Assembly: GCA_945901825.1 (NCBI GenBank) | Contig: CAMDMC010000021.1 | Coordinates: 1-24,792 of the forward strand | DNA: 24,792 nt | Reading direction: 5' to 3' | Source: Bordetella parapertussis | GTDB taxonomy: Bacteria; Pseudomonadota; Gammaproteobacteria; Burkholderiales; Burkholderiaceae_A | Program-made: the position numbers and the translations under genes | The notes under the pieces: model-generated | Databases searched by the model: none | Told to the model about the DNA's origin: nothing | The model's input: only the letters and a program-made list of their open reading frames with translations | In this document: positions 7,152-15,225 of the stretch, piece after piece | Numbering within the stretch: the stretch's first letter is position 1 | Layout of the letters: the number at the start of each line of letters is the position of its first letter

Positions 7152-8315
7152 ATGGACTGGTCTGCGCTTCGTGATCGGCTTTTAGCAAGCCCGCGGTTTC
7201 ACCGCTGGATGCTTGCTATTCCAGGCCTGCGCGCCATTGCGCGACTGCAGTCGCGACGTCTTTTTGATCTTGTGGCAGGGTTTAGCTACAGCCAGGTCTT
7301 GCTGTCCTGTGTGGAGCTCAAGGTCTTTGAAAAGCTTGCTGCCGGCCCGCGTCGCGCCGACCAGCTTCAGCAGGAGCTTGGCCTGAACGACCGCAGCTTC
7401 GAGGTTTTAATGCGTGCTGCGGTGGCACTCGAGCTCTTGGAGTGGCGCACAGCGCCTTCTGGAGAAATTTCTGCAGCCGAGGTTTCCGAGGCATCGCGGG
7501 CCTACCTGGGCCTGGGCATGCTAGGTGCAGTGGTTGCTGGAAATAAGGCCATTGCTGCCATGGTGATGCACCACAAGTCGGTCTACCAAGACCTTGACGA
7601 CCCCGTTGCCCTTTTGCGTGATCCTTCCAAAACCACGCAGCTGCGTGAGTACTGGGCCTACACGCGTGAGAGCATGGCCGACAACCGTCAAGCGCTTACG
7701 TTGCAGCAGGTCTCGGACTATTCCGAGCTTATGGCGGCTTCCCAGCCCTTGGTGGCCGAGCAGGTGCTGGCTGCCTACGATTTTTCTAAGCATCGCTGCC
7801 TTCTCGATATGGGCGGTGGGCAAGGCGCTTTTTTAGCGGCTGTCGCAAAGGCCTACCCGCGGCTACGCCTGATGTTGTTTGATCTTCCCGCAGTGGTGCA
7901 GAAGGCCCGCAGTGTTCTGGCCGATCAGGGCCTTGGCGGGCGCATGAGTTTTCATGGAGGAAGCTTCTTCTCCGACCCTGCGCCCACGGGTGCAGACCTT
8001 ATTAGCCTGGTTCGGGTGCTCTACGACCACAGCGACGAGCGTGTCATGACCATTCTGAAGTCCGCCCGTCGCGCGCTGTCGGCCGAAGGCGGTTGGCTTT
8101 TATTGGCCGAGCCGATGTCCGGGACGCCGGGTGCCGAGGCCATGGGCGATGCCTATTTCGGTCTCTACCTTCTTGCCATGGGCAAGGGGCGGGCCCGCAC
8201 TCCTCAAGAAATCGCGAAGCTGCTGGCCGCTGCAGGTTTTCAACGGGTTGAGTCCATTCCCACCCGGCTTCCACTTCAAACAGGCCTGATGCGGGCCTAT
8301 GCAGCGCCCGGTTGA
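7152..8315 (+). CDS. crtF: Hydroxyneurosporene O-methyltransferase
   Basis: CrtF methylates the tertiary hydroxyl of hydroxyneurosporene and related carotenoids with S-adenosylmethionine, a step of the spheroidene/spirilloxanthin pathways. It is 387 aa. The N-terminal half is a helical dimerisation region (residues about 30-130). The SAM-binding glycine-rich motif LLDMGGGQGAFL lies near residues 216-227. RVLYDHSDERV and the C-terminal GRARTPQEIAKLLAAAGF match plant/bacterial small-molecule O-methyltransferases. No clear ribosome site precedes the ATG, which sits 3 bases after the crtE stop, so coupling is likely. The order crtE-crtF-bchC is common in purple-bacterial PGCs. Confidence 0.92.
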   Translation: MDWSALRDRLLASPRFHRWMLAIPGLRAIARLQSRRLFDLVAGFSYSQVLLSCVELKVFEKLAAGPRRADQLQQELGLNDRSFEVLMRAAVALELLEWRTAPSGEISAAEVSEASRAYLGLGMLGAVVAGNKAIAAMVMHHKSVYQDLDDPVALLRDPSKTTQLREYWAYTRESMADNRQALTLQQVSDYSELMAASQPLVAEQVLAAYDFSKHRCLLDMGGGQGAFLAAVAKAYPRLRLMLFDLPAVVQKARSVLADQGLGGRMSFHGGSFFSDPAPTGADLISLVRVLYDHSDERVMTILKSARRALSAEGGWLLLAEPMSGTPGAEAMGDAYFGLYLLAMGKGRARTPQEIAKLLAAAGFQRVESIPTRLPLQTGLMRAYAAPG

Positions 8316-8345
8316 GCCCGTTGTCGACAAATATCCAACAAAAGT

Positions 8346-8363
8346 TGTCAACGCCCATTGACA
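8346..8363. promoter_or_regulatory. PpsR/CrtJ-type operator over the bchC -35 box
   Basis: TGTCAACGCCCATTGACA fits TGT-N12-ACA with TGTCA/TGACA arms. Its right arm coincides with a perfect TTGACA -35 hexamer (8358-8363), so a bound repressor would block RNA polymerase. It lies 65 bp before the bchC start. A 10-bp palindrome, TTGTCGACAA, sits just upstream at 8321-8330. Confidence 0.8.
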
Positions 8364-8385
8364 AGTCTGTTGAAAAGACTAGGAT
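8358..8385 (+). promoter_or_regulatory. Sigma70-type promoter for bchCXYZ-puf
   Basis: The -35 is TTGACA at 8358-8363 and the -10 is TAGGAT at 8380-8385, with a 16-bp spacer. It faces bchC and lies in the only sizeable gap (113 bp) between crtF and pufB. It is therefore a good candidate for the start of the bchCXYZ and, by read-through, puf transcript. Predicted from sequence only. Confidence 0.65.
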
Positions 8386-8391
8386 GGAAAC

Positions 8392-8409
8392 TGTAAGCAT
8401 AACTAGACA
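8392..8409. promoter_or_regulatory. Second PpsR/CrtJ-like site upstream of bchC
   Basis: TGTAAGCATAACTAGACA fits TGT-N12-ACA, but only the right half has the preferred GACA. It lies 28 bp downstream of the first site, across the expected transcription start and 19 bp before the bchC ATG. The spacing is not the 8 bp of classic tandem CrtJ sites, so it may be a weaker site or chance. Confidence 0.45.
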
Positions 8410-8428
8410 GCAAATTGGTCCATAAAAA

Positions 8429-9373
8429 ATGACACAAAGAACCGCACAGGCTGTGGTGCTGGAGGCACCCCGAACACTCGACTGGCGCAGACTGGCGCTC
8501 AGCGAGCCTGCGGCAGAGGACGTCGTTGTTCAAACCCTTTTTAGTGGTATCAGCACGGGCACCGAGCGGCTTTTCTACACCGGTGATATGCCCAACTTTC
8601 CGGGCATGGGCTACCCCCTGGTTCCTGGCTATGAAACGGTGGCTCAGGTTGTCGAGCTGGGTTCTGGCGTAAGCGGCTTTAAAAAGGGCGACACGGTTTT
8701 TGTACCCGGCGCAAGCTGCTGGGGCCCTGTTCGTGGGCTCTTCGGTGGCGCGGGCGCGCAGCTGGTGGTGCCTGCATCGCGGCTGGTTCATCTGCGTGAC
8801 GACCTGCAAGAGCAGGCCGTTTTGCTTGCCTTGGCTGCAACAGCCCATCACGCCATGAACAGTCAGGCACTGCCCGACCTGGTGGTTGGGCACGGAACCC
8901 TTGGCCGTCTCACGGCTCGTCTTACCGTGGCGCTCGGCGGGCATCCCCTGGTCTGGGAAGTTAACGCCGCTCGCCGTCAGGGCGCGCAGGGCTATAGGGT
9001 CGTGGCACCCGAAGAGAGCAAAGGCCAGCGTTTTCGAACCATCGTGGATGTCAGCGGCCACGCCGCAAGCCTTAACGACTGGGTTGCCCATCTGGCCCCG
9101 GGTGGTGAATTGGTGCTCGCAGGCTTTTACACCGACCCGCTTGCTATGAACTTTGTGCCTGCCTTCCTTCGTGAGGCGCGTCTGCGCGTGGCGGCGCAAT
9201 GGCAGCCCGAAGACATGCTTGCTGTGCGCAGTCTGGTTGAAGAAGGAAGGCTTTCTCTGGACGGCCTGGTGACACACAGCCGTCCTGCGACTGAAGCCGC
9301 CGATGCATACACACAGGCCTTTGACGACCTGACTTGTTTGAAAATGGTTTTGGACTGGAGGAATCTGCAATGA
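8429..9373 (+). CDS. bchC: 3-hydroxyethyl bacteriochlorophyllide a dehydrogenase
   Basis: BchC oxidises the C3 hydroxyethyl group to acetyl late in bacteriochlorophyll a synthesis. It is 314 aa, the usual size, and of the zinc-type medium-chain dehydrogenase fold (GroES-like N-terminus, then Rossmann domain). Visible hallmarks are LFSGISTGTERLFYTGDMP, PLVPGYETVAQVVELG, and the nucleotide-binding start LVVGHGTLGRLTARL. The C-terminal FDDLTCLKMVLDW is also typical. The ribosome site is poor. The stop (TGA 9371-9373) overlaps the bchX ATG in ATGA, showing translational coupling. Expression is expected from the PpsR-controlled promoter just upstream. Confidence 0.96.
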   Translation: MTQRTAQAVVLEAPRTLDWRRLALSEPAAEDVVVQTLFSGISTGTERLFYTGDMPNFPGMGYPLVPGYETVAQVVELGSGVSGFKKGDTVFVPGASCWGPVRGLFGGAGAQLVVPASRLVHLRDDLQEQAVLLALAATAHHAMNSQALPDLVVGHGTLGRLTARLTVALGGHPLVWEVNAARRQGAQGYRVVAPEESKGQRFRTIVDVSGHAASLNDWVAHLAPGGELVLAGFYTDPLAMNFVPAFLREARLRVAAQWQPEDMLAVRSLVEEGRLSLDGLVTHSRPATEAADAYTQAFDDLTCLKMVLDWRNLQ

Positions 9374-10380
9374 CAGCGAACGCCCAAGGCGCACCGATTC
9401 AGTTCATGATGAAGACACGGCTTAGTGCCGAGGCCGCCATGGAGCCCGATCCGGTTCATACGGGCCCAGTAACAAAGGAAACCCAAATTATTGCCATCTA
9501 CGGCAAGGGCGGTATTGGCAAGAGCTTCACCCTAGCCAACCTTAGCTACATGATGGCCCAGCAGGGTAAGAAGGTCTTGCTCATTGGCTGCGACCCTAAA
9601 AGTGACACCACCTCGCTGCTTTTTGGTGGCAAGGCCTGCCCGACCATCATTGAGACCTCGTCGAAGAAAAAACTGGCTGGCGAAGAGGTTGCCATTGGCG
9701 ATGTCTGTTTCAAGCGCGATGGTGTCTTTGCCATGGAACTTGGTGGGCCCGAGGTTGGACGAGGCTGCGGCGGGCGCGGAATTATTCATGGCTTTGAGAC
9801 CCTTGAAAAACTTGGCTTTCACGACTGGGGCTTTGATTATGTTCTGCTCGACTTTTTAGGCGATGTGGTCTGCGGTGGCTTTGGGCTGCCCATTGCGCGT
9901 GACATGTGCCAGAAGGTCATTGTCGTGGCCAGTAACGACCTGCAATCCCTTTACGTGGCCAACAATGTCTGTTCGGCCGTTGAGTACTTCCGCAAGCTTG
10001 GCGGCAATGTGGGTGTGGCCGGCATGGTCATTAACAAAGACGATGGCACCGGTGAGGCCGCAGCCTTTGCCGAGCGTGCAGGCATACCTGTGCTGTCGGC
10101 CATTCCAGCCAACGAGGACATTCGTCGCAAGAGTGCCGCCTACGAAATTATTGGCAAGCCCGACGGTCAGTGGGCCCCTATGTTTGAAACCCTGGCAATG
10201 AATGTTGCGCAGGCCCCACCGGTACGACCCAAGCCTTTGTCGCAGGACGAGTTGCTTGGCCTTTTCTCGGGCGATGTAGTGGGCCGCAACGTAGTACTTG
10301 AGCCTGCCACTGTGGTGGACATGGTGGGCCGCGAGACCGTGGTGAAACCCTCTTTGGAAGTGGTCTACGACCAAGCCTAA
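9370..10380 (+). CDS. bchX: Chlorophyllide a reductase iron protein BchX
   Basis: BchX is the NifH-like ATPase that donates electrons to BchYZ, which reduces ring B of chlorophyllide a to the bacteriochlorin. It is 336 aa. The P-loop YGKGGIGKS spans residues 44-52, followed by GCDPKSDTTSLLFGG. The cysteines that would bridge the dimer's 4Fe-4S cluster are in GRGCGGRGI and VVCGGFGLP. An N-terminal extension of about 38 residues before the NifH core is normal for BchX and separates it from BchL. The ATG at 9370 has GGAGGA ten bases upstream; the upstream in-frame ATG at 9334 lies deep in bchC and was rejected. bchY starts 4 bases after the stop. Confidence 0.97.
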   Translation: MTANAQGAPIQFMMKTRLSAEAAMEPDPVHTGPVTKETQIIAIYGKGGIGKSFTLANLSYMMAQQGKKVLLIGCDPKSDTTSLLFGGKACPTIIETSSKKKLAGEEVAIGDVCFKRDGVFAMELGGPEVGRGCGGRGIIHGFETLEKLGFHDWGFDYVLLDFLGDVVCGGFGLPIARDMCQKVIVVASNDLQSLYVANNVCSAVEYFRKLGGNVGVAGMVINKDDGTGEAAAFAERAGIPVLSAIPANEDIRRKSAAYEIIGKPDGQWAPMFETLAMNVAQAPPVRPKPLSQDELLGLFSGDVVGRNVVLEPATVVDMVGRETVVKPSLEVVYDQA

Positions 10381-10384
10381 GGCC

Positions 10385-12067
10385 ATGAACGCCCGTGCAC
10401 CTATCCCCATCATTCCCGTTGAGTCGTTGAACTCAACAGCTGGATCAGCGCGTGCTGGCTCTGTTCAGCCCTCGGACGTCACGGACTCGCACGGCGAGCG
10501 CGTGATTCCTTCGCGCGAGCGGGCGAGTTCGTTGACCGAGGGCACTCTAAGCGAAGCGAGAGCCGAGGGCGCTTCAAGTGAAGCGCGGGTCGAAGGCGTT
10601 TCCTGCAACAACAAGCAAGAGCTTCATGCCGCCGCGAAAGCCGCTGGCAAGGCCGACACCCTTAACCAGTACGCCAAAGATTATCCCAAGGGCCCCCACG
10701 ACCAGCCCCAAAGCATGTGCCCGGCCTTTGGCTCTCTGCGTGTCGGTCTGCGTATGCGCCGCACGGCAACCATCTTGTCGGGCAGCGCCTGCTGTGTCTA
10801 TGGCCTTACCTTCACATCGCATTTCTATGGCGCTCGACGAACCGTGGGTTATGTGCCCTTTAATTCCGAGTCGCTTGTCACGGGCAAACTCTTTGAGGAT
10901 ATTCGTGAGGCGGTCTACGCCCAGGCCGATCCCGAGCACCTTGATGCGCTCATCATTATTAATCTCTGCGTGCCTACCGCAAGCGGTGTGCCGCTGCAGC
11001 TCTTGCCCAAAGAAATCAACGGCGTTCGAATTATTGGCATAGACGTGCCCGGCTTTGGTGTGCCCACCCATGCCGAGGCAAAAGATGTCTTAGCAGGCGC
11101 CATGCTTCAGTACGCCATGGGCGAGGCCCAGGCAGGGCCGGTTGCCGCGCCCGCTACTGGGAAAAGCGCACTGCCCACCATTACCTTGTTGGGCGAAATG
11201 TTTCCCGCCGACCCCATGCTAATTGGTCAGATGCTTGCCCCCATGCAACTGGCTGTGGGGCCGGTGGTTCCTACCCGCGACTGGCGCGAACTTTATGCAG
11301 CCCTTGACTGCGCTGCCGTTGCTGCCATTCATCCGTTTTATGCTGCAAGCATGCGCGTCTTTGAAAGCGCAGGCCGCCCCATTCTGGGTTCAGCACCTGT
11401 GGGCGTTGAAGGCACTGCCAGCTGGCTTGAGGCCATTGGTGCAGCAACCAACACCTCGGCTGAGAAAATTGCCGCGGCAAAGCAGGCCGTGCTGCCCATG
11501 ATTCAGCAGACCTTGGCCAAGAGCCCCATTAAGGGACGCATTACCGTAAGCGGCTACGAGGGCTCTGAGCTTTTGGTTGCACGCATGCTCATTGAAAGCG
11601 GTGCCGATGTTCGTTATGTGGGCACAGCCTGCCCACGCACGGCCATGAGTGCTGCCGACCGTGACTGGCTTGAGGCCAAGGGCGTGCATGTGCAGTACCG
11701 TGCATCGCTTGAGCAAGACCTTGCCGCAGTCGAAGAGTTCAAACCCAATCTCGCCATTGGCACCACACCCGTGGTTCAAAAAGCAAAAGAGCAGAGCATT
11801 CCCTCGCTTTACTTCACCAACCTTATTTCAGCCCGGCCCCTTATGGGCGCCGCAGGTGCAGGCTCACTTGCCCAGGTGGTGAATGCGGCGCTTGCCAATC
11901 AAGAGCGCTTTAACGTCATGAAAGACTTCTTTGGTGATGTGGGCATGAAAGACAATGCGGGCATCTGGCGCGACACACCACAGGCTCGGCCCGAGTTCAA
12001 GGCCATCGTGCGTCGCCAGCAAGAAAAAAGGGCGGCCCGCCGCGAGAAGGAGGCCATAGGAACATGA
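10385..12067 (+). CDS. bchY: Chlorophyllide a reductase subunit BchY, with extended N-terminus
   Basis: BchY is a NifD-like subunit of chlorophyllide a oxidoreductase. It is 560 aa, somewhat long for the family. The conserved part begins near residue 108 with [20 protein letters not shown] and [12 protein letters not shown], holding the cysteines (112, 136/137) that help bind the 4Fe-4S cluster. Later blocks include [16 protein letters not shown] and [14 protein letters not shown]. The first 75 residues are low-complexity and contain two related units, SEARAEGAS and SEARVEGVS. The start ATG at 10385 lies 4 bases after bchX with AAGG upstream. The stop overlaps the bchZ start in ATGA. Confidence 0.96.
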   Translation: MNARAPIPIIPVESLNSTAGSARAGSVQPSDVTDSHGERVIPSRERASSLTEGTLSEARAEGASSEARVEGVSCNNKQELHAAAKAAGKADTLNQYAKDYPKGPHDQPQSMCPAFGSLRVGLRMRRTATILSGSACCVYGLTFTSHFYGARRTVGYVPFNSESLVTGKLFEDIREAVYAQADPEHLDALIIINLCVPTASGVPLQLLPKEINGVRIIGIDVPGFGVPTHAEAKDVLAGAMLQYAMGEAQAGPVAAPATGKSALPTITLLGEMFPADPMLIGQMLAPMQLAVGPVVPTRDWRELYAALDCAAVAAIHPFYAASMRVFESAGRPILGSAPVGVEGTASWLEAIGAATNTSAEKIAAAKQAVLPMIQQTLAKSPIKGRITVSGYEGSELLVARMLIESGADVRYVGTACPRTAMSAADRDWLEAKGVHVQYRASLEQDLAAVEEFKPNLAIGTTPVVQKAKEQSIPSLYFTNLISARPLMGAAGAGSLAQVVNAALANQERFNVMKDFFGDVGMKDNAGIWRDTPQARPEFKAIVRRQQEKRAARREKEAIGT

Positions 12068-13539
12068 TGGTTCTCGATCACGATCGCGCAGGCGGCTATT
12101 GGGGTGCCGTTTATGTGTTTACAGCCATCAAAGGCCTTCAGGTGGTTATTGATGGCCCCGTAGGCTGCGAAAACCTGCCCGTGACCTCGGTTCTTCATTA
12201 CACCGATGCGCTGCCTCCGCATGAACTGCCCATTGTGGTCACAGGCCTTGCCGAAGAGCAGCTTGGTCGCGAAGGAACCGAAGGCGCAATGAAGCGGGCA
12301 CATGCGGTGCTCGACCCCGACCTTCCAGCGGTGGTGGTAACCGGATCGATCGCCGAAATGATTGGTGGCGGTGTGACGCCTGAGGGCATGAACATTGCCC
12401 GGTTTCTTCCACGTACCATCGATGAAGACCAATGGCAGGCGGCTAACCGCGCGCTCATGTGGCTCTGGACCGAGTACGGCATGAAGAAGGTTCCGGCCGT
12501 AAAGGCGCGAGCCGAGGGTGTAAAGCCCAAGGTGAATATTATTGGACCGGCCTACGGCATGTTTAACCTGCCAAGCGATCTGGCCGAAATGATTCGTCTT
12601 ATTGAAGGCATCGGCGCCGAGGTGGGGATGGTCTTTCCCTTGGGAAGCCATTTAATGGATGTGCCTCGACTTGCAGAGGCCGAGGCCAACATCTGCATGT
12701 ACCGCGAATATGGCCGCATGCTCTGTGAGGCCCTCGAGCGGCCTTACCTGCAGGCCCCCATTGGGCTTCACAGCACCACAGCCTTTCTACGACAGCTTGG
12801 TGAACTGCTTGGTCTTGACCCCGAGCCCTTCATTGAAAAAGAAAAGCATTCCACCATTAAGCCCATTTGGGATCTCTGGCGTTCGGTTACGCAAGACTTC
12901 TTTGGCACGGCAAGCTTTGCCGTGGTGGCCAACGAAACCTACACCCGTGGCATTCGCCATTACCTGCAAGATGAGCTTGGCCTGCCCTGCCAGTTTGCGG
13001 TGGCCCGTCGTGCAGGTGAGAAAACAGCAAACGATCAAGTGCGCGAGTTCTGTGCCAAGAAGGCGCCTTTAATTATGTTTGGAAGCTACAACGAGCGCAT
13101 GTACCTTGCTGAACGGGCAAGCCGTGCAAGCTTCATTCCGGCCTCGTTCCCGGGTGCCATTATTCGCCGCCATACCGGAACGCCCTTTATGGGCTATGCC
13201 GGGGCGGTCTATCTTCTTCAAGAAGTCTGCAATGGCCTTTTTGATGCGCTCTTTCATATTCTGCCTTTGGGCACAGAGATGGATAAGGGCCTTGCAACGC
13301 CATTGGGCGCGCGAAGCATGCCCGAGTCGCAGATGGCCCGCAGCCTTCCATGGACGGCCGATGCCCAGCAACGCCTTGAAGAAAGGGTGGCTGCGCATCC
13401 GGTGCTTATTCAAATTTCAGTGGCCAAGCGGCTGCGGGATCGCGCTGAACGGCAGGCCCGCGAGGCGGGCGACAACCTGGTTACGGTCGAGCAGCTTGAG
13501 GCTGCACAAGACTTTCTGAACACGGGGGTGGTGGCATGA
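12064..13539 (+). CDS. bchZ: Chlorophyllide a reductase subunit BchZ
   Basis: BchZ is the NifK-like partner of BchY in the catalytic heterotetramer of chlorophyllide a reductase. It is 491 aa, the normal length. The N-terminus [20 protein letters not shown] followed by [20 protein letters not shown] is diagnostic, with Cys35 as a cluster ligand. Other blocks are [40 protein letters not shown] and [20 protein letters not shown]. It starts with MM; either ATG could be used, with GAAGGAGG upstream. The first ATG overlaps the bchY stop, and the gene's own stop overlaps a small ORF at 13536. In related bacteria a puf promoter lies inside bchZ; I could not confirm one here. Confidence 0.97.
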   Translation: MMVLDHDRAGGYWGAVYVFTAIKGLQVVIDGPVGCENLPVTSVLHYTDALPPHELPIVVTGLAEEQLGREGTEGAMKRAHAVLDPDLPAVVVTGSIAEMIGGGVTPEGMNIARFLPRTIDEDQWQAANRALMWLWTEYGMKKVPAVKARAEGVKPKVNIIGPAYGMFNLPSDLAEMIRLIEGIGAEVGMVFPLGSHLMDVPRLAEAEANICMYREYGRMLCEALERPYLQAPIGLHSTTAFLRQLGELLGLDPEPFIEKEKHSTIKPIWDLWRSVTQDFFGTASFAVVANETYTRGIRHYLQDELGLPCQFAVARRAGEKTANDQVREFCAKKAPLIMFGSYNERMYLAERASRASFIPASFPGAIIRRHTGTPFMGYAGAVYLLQEVCNGLFDALFHILPLGTEMDKGLATPLGARSMPESQMARSLPWTADAQQRLEERVAAHPVLIQISVAKRLRDRAERQAREAGDNLVTVEQLEAAQDFLNTGVVA

Positions 13540-13609
13540 ACCTATGCAATGCATCGGTCGGTCAACTGCTCCCTCCCGAACGTCGTGGCATGGTGCCGCG
13601 GCTGCCCCT

Positions 13610-13630
13610 TCCACGCGGGCCCGGCGTGGA
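13610..13630 (+). promoter_or_regulatory. Stem-loop in the bchZ-pufB leader
   Basis: TCCACGC (13610-13616) and GCGTGGA (13624-13630) form a perfect 7-bp stem around a G/C-rich 7-nt loop, 35 bp before pufB. No T-run follows, so it is not a classical terminator. In Rhodobacter the puf leader carries hairpins that set mRNA processing and stability; a similar role is inferred. Confidence 0.45.
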
Positions 13631-13665
13631 TTTGGCCGAAAGGTCAACTCTAAGGAGAACCTCCC

Positions 13666-13812
13666 ATGAGCAATAACACAAGTATCTCCGGTCTCACCGA
13701 CGAAGAAGCCCAAGAGTTTCACACGTATTACATGCAGGGCTTAGTGGGTTTTGCAGCAATTGCTGTCATTGCCCACATCCTCGTCTGGGCCTGGCGTCCC
13801 TGGTTCTACTAA
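13666..13812 (+). CDS. pufB: Light-harvesting complex 1 beta polypeptide
   Basis: PufB is the beta subunit of the LH1 antenna ring around the reaction centre, in the cytoplasmic membrane. It is 48 aa. The signature [19 protein letters not shown] is followed by one membrane span and the motif [13 protein letters not shown]. His37 in that motif is the expected bacteriochlorophyll ligand, and the His at residue 19 is also typical. TAAGGAGA lies upstream of the ATG with good spacing. It is too short for standard ORF cut-offs. Unusually, pufA does not follow directly: a 75-aa ORF starting 29 bases after the pufB stop separates them. Confidence 0.96.
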   Translation: MSNNTSISGLTDEEAQEFHTYYMQGLVGFAAIAVIAHILVWAWRPWFY

Positions 13813-13841
13813 ATCTTTGAGTTCCGGAAGGAGGAACCGTT

Positions 13842-14069
13842 ATGGCAGATATGGCTCACTCAACAAGTGTCCGTCAGACGATGCGCAGCGACTCGGTGGC
13901 TTTCATTGGCATCTTTGCTGTTCTTTATGTTGTTTTTCTGGCGGTGGCCCTGGTTGCACAGCTACTCATGCTGCGCTGGCGTTCCTGGCTCCCGGGAGCA
14001 GAGCAAGGTAGGACTTTGTTTGGTGGCGTAAGGGCAGCTGTCTACACCCTGATGTCCCATTTAACTTAA
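13842..14069 (+). CDS. 75-aa single-span membrane protein between pufB and pufA (possibly PufQ-like)
   Basis: This ORF has an excellent ribosome site (GGAAGGAGGAA just before the ATG) and fills almost the whole gap between pufB and pufA, so it is very likely translated. The N-terminal 18 residues are polar. One hydrophobic span (about 19-43, VAFIGIFAVLYVVFLAVALV) follows. A basic, Trp-containing segment RWRSWLPG and a tail GGVRAAVYTLMSHLT complete it. It lacks the His and Trp pattern of LH1 alpha or beta polypeptides. Length and layout resemble PufQ, but pufQ normally precedes pufB, and I could not match its sequence firmly. A novel LH1 accessory peptide is the alternative. The ribosome site lies within a small hairpin (13821-13837). 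Confidence 0.6.
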   Translation: MADMAHSTSVRQTMRSDSVAFIGIFAVLYVVFLAVALVAQLLMLRWRSWLPGAEQGRTLFGGVRAAVYTLMSHLT

Positions 14070-14085
14070 TCGAGGAGGTCACGAT

Positions 14086-14268
14086 ATGTGGCGAGTATGG
14101 AAACTCTACGATCCGCTGCGTGCCATGGTGGTACAAGGCGTGTTTCTGTTCGGACTAGCAGCAATGATTCATCTCATTCTGCTAAGCACTGTTCGGTTCA
14201 ACTGGATGGACGGTATGAGTCAGGTCGAGTACAAGGCTTCGATTCAGAATTCGTCGATGCCGAAGTAG
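14086..14268 (+). CDS. pufA: Light-harvesting complex 1 alpha polypeptide
   Basis: PufA is the alpha subunit of the LH1 antenna. It is 60 aa. The hallmark N-terminus MWRVWKLYDPLRAMVVQGVF leads into a membrane span, then IHLILLSTVRFNWMDG, where the His is the bacteriochlorophyll ligand. The C-terminal tail (SQVEYKASIQNSSMPK) extends beyond the core. CGAGGAGGTC precedes the ATG with good spacing. It follows the 75-aa ORF by 16 bases. A strong stem-loop separates it from pufL, likely contributing to the higher level of LH1 than reaction-centre mRNA known in other species. Confidence 0.96.
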   Translation: MWRVWKLYDPLRAMVVQGVFLFGLAAMIHLILLSTVRFNWMDGMSQVEYKASIQNSSMPK

Positions 14269-14287
14269 TTGAAGTCGACATGACGAC

Positions 14288-14337
14288 GCAGGCAGTCATC
14301 GGACACACGGCCTTAGGCCTGTCCTTTGGTTGCCTGC
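14288..14337 (+). promoter_or_regulatory. pufA-pufL intercistronic stem-loop
   Basis: Three nested stems can be traced. The outer is GCAGGCA (14288-14294) with TGCCTGC (14331-14337). The middle is GGACA (14301-14305) with TGTCC (14320-14324). The inner is GGCC/GGCC around TTA. The structure lies 19 bases after pufA and 25 before pufL. In Rhodobacter, hairpins at this position protect the pufBA segment from 3' decay and set the LH1:reaction-centre ratio. Pairing is direct; function is by analogy. Confidence 0.65.
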
Positions 14338-14362
14338 CCATTTTTCTTGGAGGGCGCTGAAA

Positions 14363-15187
14363 ATGGCCATGCTGAGTTTTGAACGAAAATACCGGGTTCG
14401 CGGTGGAACCCTGCTCGGGGGCGACTTATTCGATTTCTGGATCGGCCCCTTCTATGTTGGGTTCTTCGGAGTCACAACAATCTTCTTTGCCTTCTTAGGC
14501 ACGGCCTTAATTCTCTGGGGCGCCTCGCAGGGGCCAACCTGGAACCTTTGGCAAATTAGTATTGCGCCGCCAGACCTGAAATACGGCCTTGGGCTTGCGC
14601 CATTGCGTGAGGGTGGGCTCTGGCAGGTCATTACGGTCTGTGCCATTGGCGCCTTTGGGTCATGGGCCTTGCGTGAGGTTGAAATTTGTCGAAAGCTGGG
14701 CATTGGTTATCACGTGCCCGTGGCCTTTAGTTTTGCCATCTTTGCCTATGTGACCTTGGTGGTGTTTCGCCCGCTGTTGCTCGGCGCCTGGGGTCACGGT
14801 TTTCCCTATGGCATCTTGAGCCACCTCGACTGGGTCTCAAACGTGGGCTACCAGTTCCTGCATTTTCATTACAACCCGGCCCACATGATCGCGGTGACCC
14901 TGTTCTTTACAACCACGCTCGCTCTGGCGCTGCACGGTGCGCTCATTCTGTCCTCCACGAATCCCCCTAAGGGCGAACTGGTGAAGGCCCCCGAGCATGA
15001 AGACACGTTTTTCCGCGACTCTATCGGGTACTCCATTGGCACCTTGGGTATTCACCGGCTTGGTCTTTTCTTGGCCCTGGCCGCGGGATTTTTTAGTGCC
15101 GTCTGTATTGTTATTAGTGGACCCTTCTGGACGCGTGGCTGGCCTGAGTGGTGGGGCTGGTGGTTACGCCTTCCCATTTGGTCCTAA
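14363..15187 (+). CDS. pufL: Photosynthetic reaction centre L subunit
   Basis: PufL binds half of the special pair, the accessory bacteriochlorophylls and QB in the type II reaction centre. It is 274 aa with five membrane spans. Recognised blocks are [54 protein letters not shown] with the special-pair His, and the iron-binding histidines in ALHGALILS and [11 protein letters not shown]. The ATG at 14363 (GGAGGG upstream) gives the standard [14 protein letters not shown] start; an upstream in-frame ATG at 14330 lies in the stem-loop and was rejected. pufM follows after 38 bases, which hold a small CGTAT/ATACG hairpin (15188-15202) and AAGGAGAA. Confidence 0.98.
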   Translation: MAMLSFERKYRVRGGTLLGGDLFDFWIGPFYVGFFGVTTIFFAFLGTALILWGASQGPTWNLWQISIAPPDLKYGLGLAPLREGGLWQVITVCAIGAFGSWALREVEICRKLGIGYHVPVAFSFAIFAYVTLVVFRPLLLGAWGHGFPYGILSHLDWVSNVGYQFLHFHYNPAHMIAVTLFFTTTLALALHGALILSSTNPPKGELVKAPEHEDTFFRDSIGYSIGTLGIHRLGLFLALAAGFFSAVCIVISGPFWTRGWPEWWGWWLRLPIWS

Positions 15188-15225
15188 CGTATAAGCCATA
15201 CGCATAAAGAATAAGGAGAACATCG

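Noticed and set aside
8322..8340. Candidate third PpsR site upstream of bchC
   Set aside because: TGTC is followed by ACA after 13, not 12, bases and lacks the second arm; only the TTGTCGACAA palindrome is real.
8348..9394. 348-aa minus-strand ORF antisense to bchC
   Set aside because: bchC on the plus strand has clear family motifs along its whole length. The antisense frame has no recognisable domain, and long antisense frames are expected in this G+C-rich codon use.
9856..10413. 185-aa minus-strand ORF antisense to bchX
   Set aside because: Shadow of the strongly conserved BchX coding sequence; no ribosome site or domain.
11899..12651. 250-aa minus-strand ORF across the bchY-bchZ junction
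   Set aside because: Covers two certain genes on the other strand, and its composition (His/Asn-rich) is typical of an antisense frame.
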